Origin: Promethearchaeota archaeon
GTDB taxonomy: Archaea > Asgardarchaeota > Lokiarchaeia > Sigynarchaeales > SOKP01
Reading direction: 5' to 3'
NCBI GenBank assembly: GCA_014729315.1
Contig: WJKD01000751.1
Span: 1 to 5,984, forward strand
DNA length: 5,984 nt
Position 1 is the stretch's first letter, and each line of letters starts with the position of its first letter. Both the position numbers and the translations under genes were made by a program. The notes beneath the pieces were generated by a model. It was not told where the DNA came from. It did not search any database and saw only the letters and a program-made list of their open reading frames with translations. Of this stretch, positions 1-5,460 are shown in pieces.

Positions 1-2
1 CC

Positions 3-74
3 ATAATTGCCCACATTAAGATGAAGGAAACTATTCAAAATTTTAGCTTTCTAGATATTTTAAAAAGCGAATAA
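3..74 (+). CDS. Possible 3' end of an unidentified plus-strand gene cut by the window edge
   Basis: A plus-strand frame is open from the left edge to a TAA at 72-74 and would encode the last 23 residues of a protein (ends ...FLDILKSE). It contains no recognisable motif. The only support is the open frame at the edge and a long T-run at 127-140 that could end its transcript. In DNA this AT-rich, 23 open codons could occur by chance. If real, this gene would converge on the rubredoxin gene. I cannot suggest a function. Confidence 0.25.
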   Translation: MIAHIKMKETIQNFSFLDILKSE

Positions 75-313
75 GTTGAACCAGAGCTAAAAGATCGAAT
101 TCAGATATAAAATAATTAAGCTAAAATTTTTTTTCTTTTTAATAAAATTAGCATTTCTGTTAGTTAAATAAAATGAAAGGATGACTTTTAAAATTAAAAT
201 TAGTAAGACATAGTTAATTCCCGATTATGGATTTATTCTTGAGAAATATCTTCTCGGGTATATGGAATTCATATTTGTTTTATTTCCCCGTTTATTATAA
301 CTAATTTTATGTT
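75..313. other. AT-rich intergenic stretch without a credible gene
   Basis: No start codon here opens more than about ten codons on the plus strand, and nothing resembling a structured RNA gene is evident. Besides the T-run at 127-140, I see one small perfect hairpin at 241-255 (GAGAA, loop ATATC, TTCTC). It lies about 60 bases beyond the rubredoxin stop and could belong to that transcript's 3' end, but no strong T-run follows it on the minus strand. Confidence 0.6.
120..152 (+). terminator. T-rich terminator-like element
   Basis: Eight Ts, a C and five more Ts (127-140) sit inside an imperfect inverted repeat whose arms are GCTAA (120-124) and TTAGC (148-152). Archaeal transcription commonly ends at such T-runs on the coding strand. 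It would serve a plus-strand gene ending at 74. AT-rich composition makes chance plausible. Confidence 0.35.
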
Positions 314-454
314 TTAATCCTCTATTTTTTCAAATTGATCTTTTGGAGCGCCGCATACAGGGCAAACATAATCATCTGGTTCGTCTTCAAATTTCTTGCC
401 TTGTTCCTCTTCGTCGTAAATCCACCCACAAACTAAACATTCCCATTTTGCCAT
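314..454 (-). CDS. rub: Rubredoxin, short 46-residue type
   Basis: This encodes a 46-residue rubredoxin, a soluble cytoplasmic one-electron carrier with a single iron held by four cysteines. The two knuckles are plain: [11 protein letters not shown] (Cys6, Cys9) and [13 protein letters not shown] (Cys31, Cys34), with the conserved aromatic residues Trp4, Tyr13, Phe22 and Phe41. Typical rubredoxins have about 52 to 54 residues; this one lacks several residues of the loop between the knuckles, like the known 45-residue Desulfovibrio desulfuricans form. The ATG has a GTGAT ribosome binding site (459-463) four bases upstream, complementary to the archaeal 16S 3' end. The gene lies 113 bp downstream of fdhD on the same strand and appears to have its own promoter. 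Such rubredoxins often serve oxygen or superoxide detoxification, but no partner reductase is visible here, so its role is unassigned. Confidence 0.94.
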   Translation of the reverse strand: MAKWECLVCGWIYDEEEQGKKFEDEPDDYVCPVCGAPKDQFEKIED

Positions 455-489
455 TAGAATCACTTTTTACGGTATTTTTTTTACTTAAT

Positions 490-523
490 ATTCTAAGAAT
501 TAGTCTCTTGTCTTTATATCTTT
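490..523 (-). promoter_or_regulatory. Candidate promoter of the rubredoxin gene with a palindrome near the start site
   Basis: On the minus strand AAAGATATAAAG (512-523) resembles an archaeal BRE/TATA box, 58 bases before the rubredoxin ATG. About 20 to 25 bases downstream, where transcription should begin, lies the 11-bp palindrome ATTCT-N-AGAAT (490-500), a possible operator. The prediction is by eye in AT-rich DNA. Read-through from fdhD is also possible because no clear terminator separates the two genes. Confidence 0.4.
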
Positions 524-567
524 ACTTAATAAATTATTAATCATCAACAAATTAATAAGCAATGGAT

Positions 568-1380
568 CTAATGAATGGATATCCTCTCTGGATGGGAATA
601 GATATTCATTCGCGAGCCTCTCACGAAGCCTACTAGTGTTATTCCATAAGCATATGCCAATCTTATACCTGACTCTATTGCCGCTGAAACCGAGGCGAGG
701 ATTGGGACTTTTGCTCGTATAGCCTTCAAAACAGAATCTCCCGTGAGCCTTCCTGTTGATGTTAAGAACACTTCTTTAAATGATTTTTCTTGTATTAACA
801 TATCTCCAATAACTTTATCTATAGCATTGTGACGACCTATATCTTCTTTTGAGCTCATCATATTTCCTTCAAGATCGAAAACAGCCGCTCCGTGACAACC
901 TCCAGTTTCTCGAAAAAGAACTGTATTTTTTTGCATTGCTATTATTGATTTAAAGATTGCATCTTTTTGAATTCTCACTTTTGTGGTTGCCTTTAAATGT
1001 TCCTTCGCGCTATCAAGCGTTTTTTTGATAAAATTTCTCCAAGGAGAAGAAATTCCACATGTCGTTTCAACTACTCTGCTCACAGGATTGATTTCCAACG
1101 AATCTAGATCGAATGTTGAAGGATCTTTTAGCTGAATATTCACTTTACTTTCTAGCTCATCTATGCTCACCGATTTTATCTCTTTGAAATTATCAATTAT
1201 CCCGATGGAATATAAAAATCCAACCGATAACTCCTTTAGATCTTTAGGCAAACAAATGATATTAACCAAAGGTTCAGAATCGATTATTATATCCACCGGT
1301 TTCTCAATTAAAACGACATCTAAAACTTCTTTCCTCTGATTCTTTTTTATCTGCGTAAGACTAACTTTTCGTTTAAACAT
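568..1380 (-). CDS. fdhD: FdhD, sulfurtransferase/chaperone for bis-MGD molybdenum/tungsten enzymes
   Basis: FdhD moves sulfur from a cysteine desulfurase to the Mo/W-bispterin cofactor of formate dehydrogenase-like enzymes, giving the sulfido ligand needed for activity. From the ATG at 1380 the protein has 270 residues, a normal length. An upstream in-frame TTG at 1398 would add six residues but has no ribosome binding site, so I prefer the ATG, although its own site is weak. Signatures (numbered from the TTG) are TGGCHGAA (165-172), EDIGRHNAIDKVIG (185-198), STGRLTGD (214-221) and the C-terminal GITLVGFVRGSRMNIY. The sulfur-carrying loop reads TTCGISS: Cys114 is kept, but the second Cys of the usual CxxC is Ser117. 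The gene follows the fwd operon after about 550 bp, so its client may be FwdB/FwdD, though a formate dehydrogenase elsewhere is equally possible. Confidence 0.94.
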   Translation of the reverse strand: MFKRKVSLTQIKKNQRKEVLDVVLIEKPVDIIIDSEPLVNIICLPKDLKELSVGFLYSIGIIDNFKEIKSVSIDELESKVNIQLKDPSTFDLDSLEINPVSRVVETTCGISSPWRNFIKKTLDSAKEHLKATTKVRIQKDAIFKSIIAMQKNTVLFRETGGCHGAAVFDLEGNMMSSKEDIGRHNAIDKVIGDMLIQEKSFKEVFLTSTGRLTGDSVLKAIRAKVPILASVSAAIESGIRLAYAYGITLVGFVRGSRMNIYSHPERISIH

Positions 1381-1477
1381 TTTTTCGATCTTTCCCAAGT
1401 TAATTTTAAAATAAGCACAATAGAAATTTAAAACACAAATACAAATAAATATGCCATTTTTATTCCATCATTCAAAC

Positions 1478-1542
1478 TTATATAAATCTATTTAGAACAT
1501 AGATTCACAAAAAATAATAAAGATTTATATTCTTGTTCTAAA
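1478..1542. promoter_or_regulatory. Apparent divergent promoter pair with paired inverted repeats upstream of fdhD
   Basis: Two perfect inverted repeats interleave here: ATATAAATCT (1480-1489) with AGATTTATAT (1521-1530), and TTTAGAACA (1491-1499) with TGTTCTAAA (1534-1542). The first pair puts an identical TATA-like box, AGATTTATAT, on each strand pointing away from the other. The leftward box lies about 100 bases before the fdhD ATG and would give a leader of roughly 75 bases. The rightward box faces a stretch with no gene. The TGTTCTAAA arms lie upstream of the leftward box and downstream of the rightward one, where a regulator could act. Promoter function is inferred; the repeats are seen directly. 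Confidence 0.45.
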
Positions 1543-1549
1543 TTAATCC

Positions 1550-1740
1550 CTGAAATGCATAATCATATACCTGACCTTTTTTTTATCGCTTGTTGGATGG
1601 TTAAATAGTTTATCCAGTTCCAGCGCAGCCAAATTTGGGTTAATATTGGGATTTATGGTCCCATATCGATCTTACAGGAAAAAGACTAAGCTGCTATTTT
1701 AAACGGGACTTTTGATTATTCTCATAAGTCTTTTTTATTT
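1550..1740 (+). ncRNA. Candidate small plus-strand transcript, function unknown
   Basis: A plus-strand TATA-like box (1521-1530) would start transcription near 1550. Downstream lie a hairpin at 1643-1666 (ATAT/ATAT and GGGA/TCCC arms, one bulged T, seven-base loop) and, at 1707-1730, a GACTT/AAGTC stem followed at once by TTTTTT, which looks like an intrinsic terminator. The only open frames are a 17-codon ATG frame at 1555-1608 and a 15-codon frame from 1655; neither has a clear ribosome binding site or a recognisable product. It matches no RNA family I know: it is not tRNA-like, and I see no box C/D signature. Existence is inferred and uncertain. Confidence 0.2.
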
Positions 1741-1841
1741 AGGTCTATTTGTTGATTTTTACATTTTAATTAAGGGGTGAAATTTGGACCCTCCTTATAT
1801 TCACTTATTTCTGATTTAAGAAAGACGAATCATAATTATTT

Positions 1842-1904
1842 AAAAAAAATACTCATTGAATCCTAAAAGAATGTGAGAAATATTAAAAAATAAAGAATAA
1901 AAAG
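1842..1904 (-). terminator. T-rich terminator region downstream of the fwd operon
   Basis: Read on the minus strand, the sequence after fwdC has T-runs of five (1899-1903), six (1885-1890) and eight (1842-1849) with no strong hairpin. Archaeal termination is typically driven by such T-runs on the coding strand, so the operon transcript probably ends here, starting about 25 bases beyond the fwdC stop. Confidence 0.5.
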
Positions 1905-1929
1905 ACAGTTTTAATTATGGTTTCTTCTT

Positions 1930-2739
1930 TTACGCAGCAATATATAGTCTGCCGTTTGTTTCCTTTTTGACGGAATGATCACCGGTGTATTCGATAAATT
2001 TTCCCTTTACTTTTTCACCATTTGGCAGCTCAATTTCTTTTACTTCTCCTACTTTCTTATAAGACGGAAGTTTTCGAGAAACACTACCCTTAATGACAAT
2101 GGTACCCCATGCTTGATCTGCACCAGCGCAACGGTCGACATCACCTTCGACGACGATAGTTCCCCCATGGTTATGAATGCCTAGAAAGGCTCCAGCACTT
2201 CCGCAAAAGAGCATAGGAAACTTTTTGGCTCCTTTCGAGCTTCTTGCCCATAACATAGATTCGCTTCCTATTTTACCTTTAACTCGGATTACGCCATTTC
2301 GCATGCCTTTCCAATATCCTCTATATGCAGCTCCAACATAATTACCCGCATCGCCATTTATAATTAATTCGCCACCATTCATCATCGCACCCGCCCAATC
2401 ATCGGCATCTCCGTTTACAGTTAACTTGCCTCCAATCATCTGGTTTCCAACATGCATTCCAATGTCGCTATTTATAACTATTTCTCCACCGGACATCTTT
2501 TCTCCAATTCGCTTAACGTTAGCAAGATCTCCTTCGATCGTAATTTTGAGGTCATCCAATTCTCCCGACTTTCCTGATACATCAAAAAATTCTTGTAGCT
2601 TTAACTCTTGATTCCCCATAAAGACCGTTAAAGCTTTAATTTCTTTAACCGTCTTACCGGCGAAGTTATCAGGAGTAATTGAGTCAGCCTCTAGCGGAAA
2701 TTCGGGTTGCTTTTTTAATTTAAGTTTTATATCGACCAT
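1930..2739 (-). CDS. fwdC: Formylmethanofuran dehydrogenase subunit C (FwdC)
   Basis: FwdC is the structural subunit of formylmethanofuran dehydrogenase, related to the C-terminal domain of glutamate synthase. It forms a right-handed beta-helix that helps assemble the catalytic subunits. The 269-residue length is normal. The helix repeats are easy to see from about residue 84 to 220: GGEIVINSDIGMHVGN, GGKLTVNGDADDWAGA, GGELIINGDAGNYVGA, then GGTIVVEGDVDRCAGA and GTIVIKGSV, each coil ending in a small-residue GxxxG-like turn. A short N-terminal domain precedes them, and the C-terminus carries the usual less regular tail. The ATG shares one base with the fwdB stop (TAATG), and AAAGGTG (2747-2753) sits seven bases upstream, so translation is probably coupled. 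It is the last gene of the operon; T-runs follow, and fwdA does not. Confidence 0.97.
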   Translation of the reverse strand: MVDIKLKLKKQPEFPLEADSITPDNFAGKTVKEIKALTVFMGNQELKLQEFFDVSGKSGELDDLKITIEGDLANVKRIGEKMSGGEIVINSDIGMHVGNQMIGGKLTVNGDADDWAGAMMNGGELIINGDAGNYVGAAYRGYWKGMRNGVIRVKGKIGSESMLWARSSKGAKKFPMLFCGSAGAFLGIHNHGGTIVVEGDVDRCAGADQAWGTIVIKGSVSRKLPSYKKVGEVKEIELPNGEKVKGKFIEYTGDHSVKKETNGRLYIAA

Positions 2740-4064
2740 TATTGGACACCTTTCTTTTCTTTAATTTTTACAATTAATTTTTCTAAAATTTCGCGATCTG
2801 CTAAACATTTACCAGGTGCATCTTTTACCTTGCGAAGTCTTAAAGGTACACTGTCCATACGGTATGCGGTTCCTTCGGTTTCGATTCCCGCTATCGCGGG
2901 AGGTAAAATTACGTCAGCAAAGGCTGAAGTTGGTGTTTCGTGAGGTTCAATAACTATTAAAGGATGTGTGAACATCTTTTTAGCTGCTGGCGCTGGAAAA
3001 TTACTTGCAGGATCCGAAGCAACCACCAAGGTTGTGTCAATTTGGTCTTTAATTAGAAGCTCTACCGCAGAAAATTCTCCAGGATTATATCTCGGATATC
3101 CGCGTGAAAAATCAACGGAATATCCATAACCACTATTCCATGTAAATACTTGATTCGCTCCCGTTACATTGTAGTGCCCACGCATGGGAGTAATCAAAAA
3201 TTTAGTGTGATCGTTCAGTTCTCTGGTTAAGCATATAGCTGTGTCAATATTTCTGTGATGTGCTAAGGATTGGGTTAAACCCATACCGAAAAAGATTACA
3301 CCATAATTACAGTTTTTTAAGATATCTACCAGTTTTTTTACTTGATCTATAGGGACTCCTGAAATTTCATCCTCGTCTGGTTCCACACCGCGCAAAAGCG
3401 CTCTCATTGCGTTTAATAACTCGTAATCTTCATTTGGATTTACCTTCACGTATAGATCTGCAATTTGAGCCGTATGAGTGTTTCTCGGATCAATTACAAC
3501 GATATAACGGTCGTTTCGACCATCTTTTCTGAAATATCCTCGAACAAATTCGCTATACCTTCCAAGATGTCTTGGATGAGCATGTACGGGATTAGAACCC
3601 CAGAAGATGACTAAATCAGCCCGATTTTTATACTCGCCCAAGGTGGATGTCGGTACTCCTACATCTTGCTCTGCGAGTAAAGTTGGACCATGGCACACTG
3701 AAGCGGTGTTATCCAACACGCCTCCTAACAATTCTGCTAATTCAACACCCCTGCTCTGAGCCTCACACTCTGTACTTGAAAATCCGTAAAGTAAAGGCCG
3801 TTTTGAATCAGTTAATAATGTAGCCGCTTTATCTATGGCATCTTCCCAAGAAACCTCTTTGAAAGAACCATTCTCTTTAATCAACGGTGATTGATATCGA
3901 TGCGGACTCGGATTTGAGGAGAAAAACTTTTTTGTTCCTATTTGACATCCGTTTCGTACTTCAATTACTTCATTTTTTGCAACATCTACTTCTAGATCGT
4001 CACATAAAGTTCCGCAGAACGGACATATTACATCATAAATTGTTTTAAATTTACGTTCTACCAT
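2739..4064 (-). CDS. fwdB: Formylmethanofuran dehydrogenase subunit B (FwdB/FmdB), W/Mo-bispterin catalytic subunit
   Basis: FwdB carries the tungsten or molybdenum bis-pterin site that interconverts CO2 and formate, plus one [4Fe-4S] cluster passing electrons to the ferredoxin subunits. It belongs to the molybdopterin oxidoreductase family and has 441 residues, close to the family norm. The N-terminal cluster motif is CPFCGTLC (Cys14, Cys17, Cys21) with Cys40 in NGCQIG. The metal ligand is Cys124 in SVCHGP, followed by His125. Selenocysteine forms of this subunit exist, but here the residue is an ordinary cysteine codon. Pterin-binding stretches include FWGSNPVHAHPRH (154-166), IDPRNTHTAQIAD (191-203), RGHYNVTGANQ (295-305) and a C-terminal DVILPPAIAGIETEGTAYR. 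The conserved sequence does not separate W from Mo types. An SD GGAGG (4075-4079) and a 5-bp gap link it to fwdD, which supplies the remaining pterin-binding domain. Confidence 0.97.
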   Translation of the reverse strand: MVERKFKTIYDVICPFCGTLCDDLEVDVAKNEVIEVRNGCQIGTKKFFSSNPSPHRYQSPLIKENGSFKEVSWEDAIDKAATLLTDSKRPLLYGFSSTECEAQSRGVELAELLGGVLDNTASVCHGPTLLAEQDVGVPTSTLGEYKNRADLVIFWGSNPVHAHPRHLGRYSEFVRGYFRKDGRNDRYIVVIDPRNTHTAQIADLYVKVNPNEDYELLNAMRALLRGVEPDEDEISGVPIDQVKKLVDILKNCNYGVIFFGMGLTQSLAHHRNIDTAICLTRELNDHTKFLITPMRGHYNVTGANQVFTWNSGYGYSVDFSRGYPRYNPGEFSAVELLIKDQIDTTLVVASDPASNFPAPAAKKMFTHPLIVIEPHETPTSAFADVILPPAIAGIETEGTAYRMDSVPLRLRKVKDAPGKCLADREILEKLIVKIKEKKGVQ

Positions 4065-4069
4065 TTCTC

Positions 4070-4468
4070 TTAGGCCTCCACTAATGTTTTTCTGGTTAAT
4101 TCTAACGCATCTAATACTTTTCCGTCCTTAACTATTTCTACTTGGGCTTTCATCCCTTTATAAGTCGGAGTTCCGCAAGATTGAGAATCTGGATTAACTA
4201 CTTGATTTGCCCATGGACCCATGGGGATAAAAATTATTCCGGGATGTGGACCCTCTTCTGAAATCATGGAATAAACTACGACTTCTCCATAATCGGTAGT
4301 AACTTTAACGGGTGTACCTGAGATGACATCCAGCTTCTTGAAATCTTCCTTATCAAACATGCATAACGCTGCTGCTCGAACATTTTCTTTCCCCGTTTTG
4401 GATCCTTCTAAGGCAACTCCTTGATTAATGGTTCGTCCTGTTAATAAGATTAAATCTTTCATACTCAT
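4070..4468 (-). CDS. fwdD: Formylmethanofuran dehydrogenase subunit D (FwdD), molybdopterin dinucleotide-binding domain
   Basis: FwdD corresponds to the C-terminal dinucleotide-binding domain of larger enzymes such as formate dehydrogenase. It pairs with FwdB to complete the W/Mo-bispterin pocket. From the ATG at 4468 it has 132 residues, normal for the family. Signatures are LLTGRTINQG near the N-terminus, AALCMFDKEDFKKLDV, GTPVKVTTDYGEVVV, and GIIFIPMGPWANQVVNP followed by SQSCGTPTYKG, where the peptide contacts the pterin. A longer in-frame ATG at 4498 would overlap fwdF by 25 bases but has no ribosome binding site. The ATG at 4468 lies five bases after the fwdF stop and behind an AAGGAGG, matching the other junctions in the operon, so I chose it. 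A second ATG at 4462 is also possible. Confidence 0.95.
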   Translation of the reverse strand: MSMKDLILLTGRTINQGVALEGSKTGKENVRAAALCMFDKEDFKKLDVISGTPVKVTTDYGEVVVYSMISEEGPHPGIIFIPMGPWANQVVNPDSQSCGTPTYKGMKAQVEIVKDGKVLDALELTRKTLVEA

Positions 4469-4473
4469 ATTTC

Positions 4474-5196
4474 TTATTCTGCCTCCTTTTCGCTCCATTT
4501 TAGTGATTTTAATCTTTTAATAAGCGGATCCCAAAAGACCTCATTGTAATTTCCTGAATATTTAACATCGGTGATTTTCAGTTTGATTGCGCCAGTTGGA
4601 CATGCATTGTCGCACGCCCCACAAGCAACACAAGCGTCTGCATCGACGACCTCGACATTTTTTGATATCTCCCAAGGCTTTTCAGGTTTTTTCGCAATTG
4701 CGATAGTACCGGTTGGACAGACTTCTGCGCATGTGGAACATCCTTTCGCACATTCCTCATCAACGATAGAAATCTCTGCTTTGGCGTATTGCTTTACCGT
4801 TCTTTCTTTACCCTCGTAATTCTTAACCTTTTTGGCATCAAAATCTATCTTTGGAACTGCATTTTCTTTTACTATCGGGATATCAGCTAAATTAATCTTT
4901 TCTCCATCCTTTTTTAAAGTAAGGGCGCTAAACGGACACATTACTACGCAAGTGCCGCAGAAGACGCACTTTTTTGGATCGTACACTTCTGGAATAATAT
5001 CTTCGGTAGTTGGAAATCGTCTGGATGCTCCAATGGGCCCTCGACTAATAGCCTCTTTTGGACATACTCTCGCACAAGTTCCGCAACCAACGCATTTTTC
5101 ACGATCTAAGATGAGTTCTAAACTTTCCGTTAAAAATTTGATTTCTACTTTTTCTTGTTTTCCATCTAATTCTCTGGAAATTTTTGGAAATGACAT
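4474..5196 (-). CDS. fwdF: FwdF-like polyferredoxin with four [4Fe-4S] motifs
   Basis: This 240-residue cytoplasmic polyferredoxin probably forms the iron-sulfur wire that feeds electrons into FwdB. It has four cluster motifs: Cys35/38/41/45, Cys77/80/83/87, Cys149/153/156/160 (spaced CxxxCxxCxxxCP, one residue longer at the first gap) and Cys189/192/195/199. They form two pairs separated by a lysine-rich linker at about 95-145 with no cysteines, which suggests two dicluster domains. Classic FwdF of hydrogenotrophic methanogens is around 350 residues with eight clusters, so this is about half the cluster number; no frameshift or truncation is apparent, and the C-terminal extension after the last cluster is intact. 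The ATG has GGAGG (5206-5210) nine bases upstream, and the gene begins 4 bp after the ferredoxin stop. Its assignment as FwdF rather than another polyferredoxin rests on operon position. Confidence 0.83.
   Translation of the reverse strand: MSFPKISRELDGKQEKVEIKFLTESLELILDREKCVGCGTCARVCPKEAISRGPIGASRRFPTTEDIIPEVYDPKKCVFCGTCVVMCPFSALTLKKDGEKINLADIPIVKENAVPKIDFDAKKVKNYEGKERTVKQYAKAEISIVDEECAKGCSTCAEVCPTGTIAIAKKPEKPWEISKNVEVVDADACVACGACDNACPTGAIKLKITDVKYSGNYNEVFWDPLIKRLKSLKWSEKEAE
4482..4488 (-). promoter_or_regulatory. Ribosome binding site that decides the fwdD start
   Basis: AAGGAGG on the minus strand lies inside the last codons of fwdF, 13 bases before the ATG at 4468. It comes after the alternative upstream ATG (4498), so it can only serve the starts at 4468 or 4462. 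Confidence 0.75.
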
Positions 5197-5200
5197 TTTT

Positions 5201-5458
5201 TTAAGCCTCCTCTAAACATGTAATTCTTATTGCAACTTGTGGACATGCCTTTACGCACACTCCACATCCATCGCAATTAAAATTTCTATCTTCCACAAAT
5301 ATCGGCTTTGCAATTCCGTTTTTCACGAGTATCACGGCGTTTTTCTCGTTTAGATGACTATTTTTTCTTAATTGATTGAAATTGATCGGACAGCTCACAA
5401 CGCAAACATTACATCCAGTGCAGGTATTGTGGTTAACTTTCACTTGAAATACTTGCAT
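5201..5458 (-). CDS. fwdG: Two-cluster ferredoxin, FwdG-like
   Basis: This 85-residue ferredoxin has two classic [4Fe-4S] motifs, CTGCNVCVVSCP (Cys13/16/19/23) and CDGCGVCVKACP (Cys62/65/68/72). A 38-residue cysteine-free insert between them contains a predicted beta-hairpin-like VILVKNGIAKPIFVE. A spare Cys81 near the C-terminus follows no cluster pattern. Size and cluster count match FwdG, the small electron-transfer subunit of formylmethanofuran dehydrogenase, and the place between mvhD and the polyferredoxin supports that role. A generic ferredoxin shuttling between MvhD and FwdF would look similar, so the symbol is given with reserve. A strong AGGAGG (5469-5474) inside the end of mvhD lies ten bases before the ATG, and the gap to mvhD is two bases. 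Confidence 0.82.
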   Translation of the reverse strand: MQVFQVKVNHNTCTGCNVCVVSCPINFNQLRKNSHLNEKNAVILVKNGIAKPIFVEDRNFNCDGCGVCVKACPQVAIRITCLEEA

Positions 5459-5460
5459 TT

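Larger units (their letters stand above)
1399..1929. other. Long intergenic gap between fwdC and fdhD with no protein gene
   Basis: This stretch of about 530 bases lies between the fwdC stop and fdhD. On the minus strand every ATG frame stops within ten codons, and on the plus strand none passes 17 codons. It contains the fwdC-side T-rich terminator region (1842-1904), the candidate small transcript and the divergent promoter region. A further imperfect hairpin at about 1772-1798 pairs TAAGGGG with CCTCCTTA; on the minus strand its arm reads AAGGAGGG like a ribosome binding site, but no start codon follows at a useful distance. Confidence 0.7.

Noticed and set aside
343..540. Open plus-strand frame of 65 codons
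   Set aside because: It lies antisense to the rubredoxin gene, has no recognisable motif, and runs through the rubredoxin promoter.
1590..1700. tRNA or box C/D small RNA in the fwdC-fdhD gap
   Set aside because: No cloverleaf, T-loop consensus or paired C and D boxes could be laid out; only isolated short hairpins are present.
1772..1798. AAGGAGGG on the minus strand resembling a ribosome binding site
   Set aside because: No start codon follows within a useful distance, and the next ATG is immediately followed by a stop.
1975..2611. Two plus-strand open frames antisense to fwdC
   Set aside because: fwdC is unmistakable in the other strand across the whole stretch; these frames only mirror its codon bias.
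3690..3700. Possible selenocysteine site in FwdB
   Set aside because: The metal-ligand codon is an ordinary cysteine codon and no in-frame TGA occurs in the gene, so no selenocysteine insertion element is needed.
4571..5215. Open frames on both strands within the polyferredoxin gene
   Set aside because: They are shadows of fwdF. The minus-strand one at 4578-4763 shows displaced cysteine codons of the same gene and has no motif of its own.
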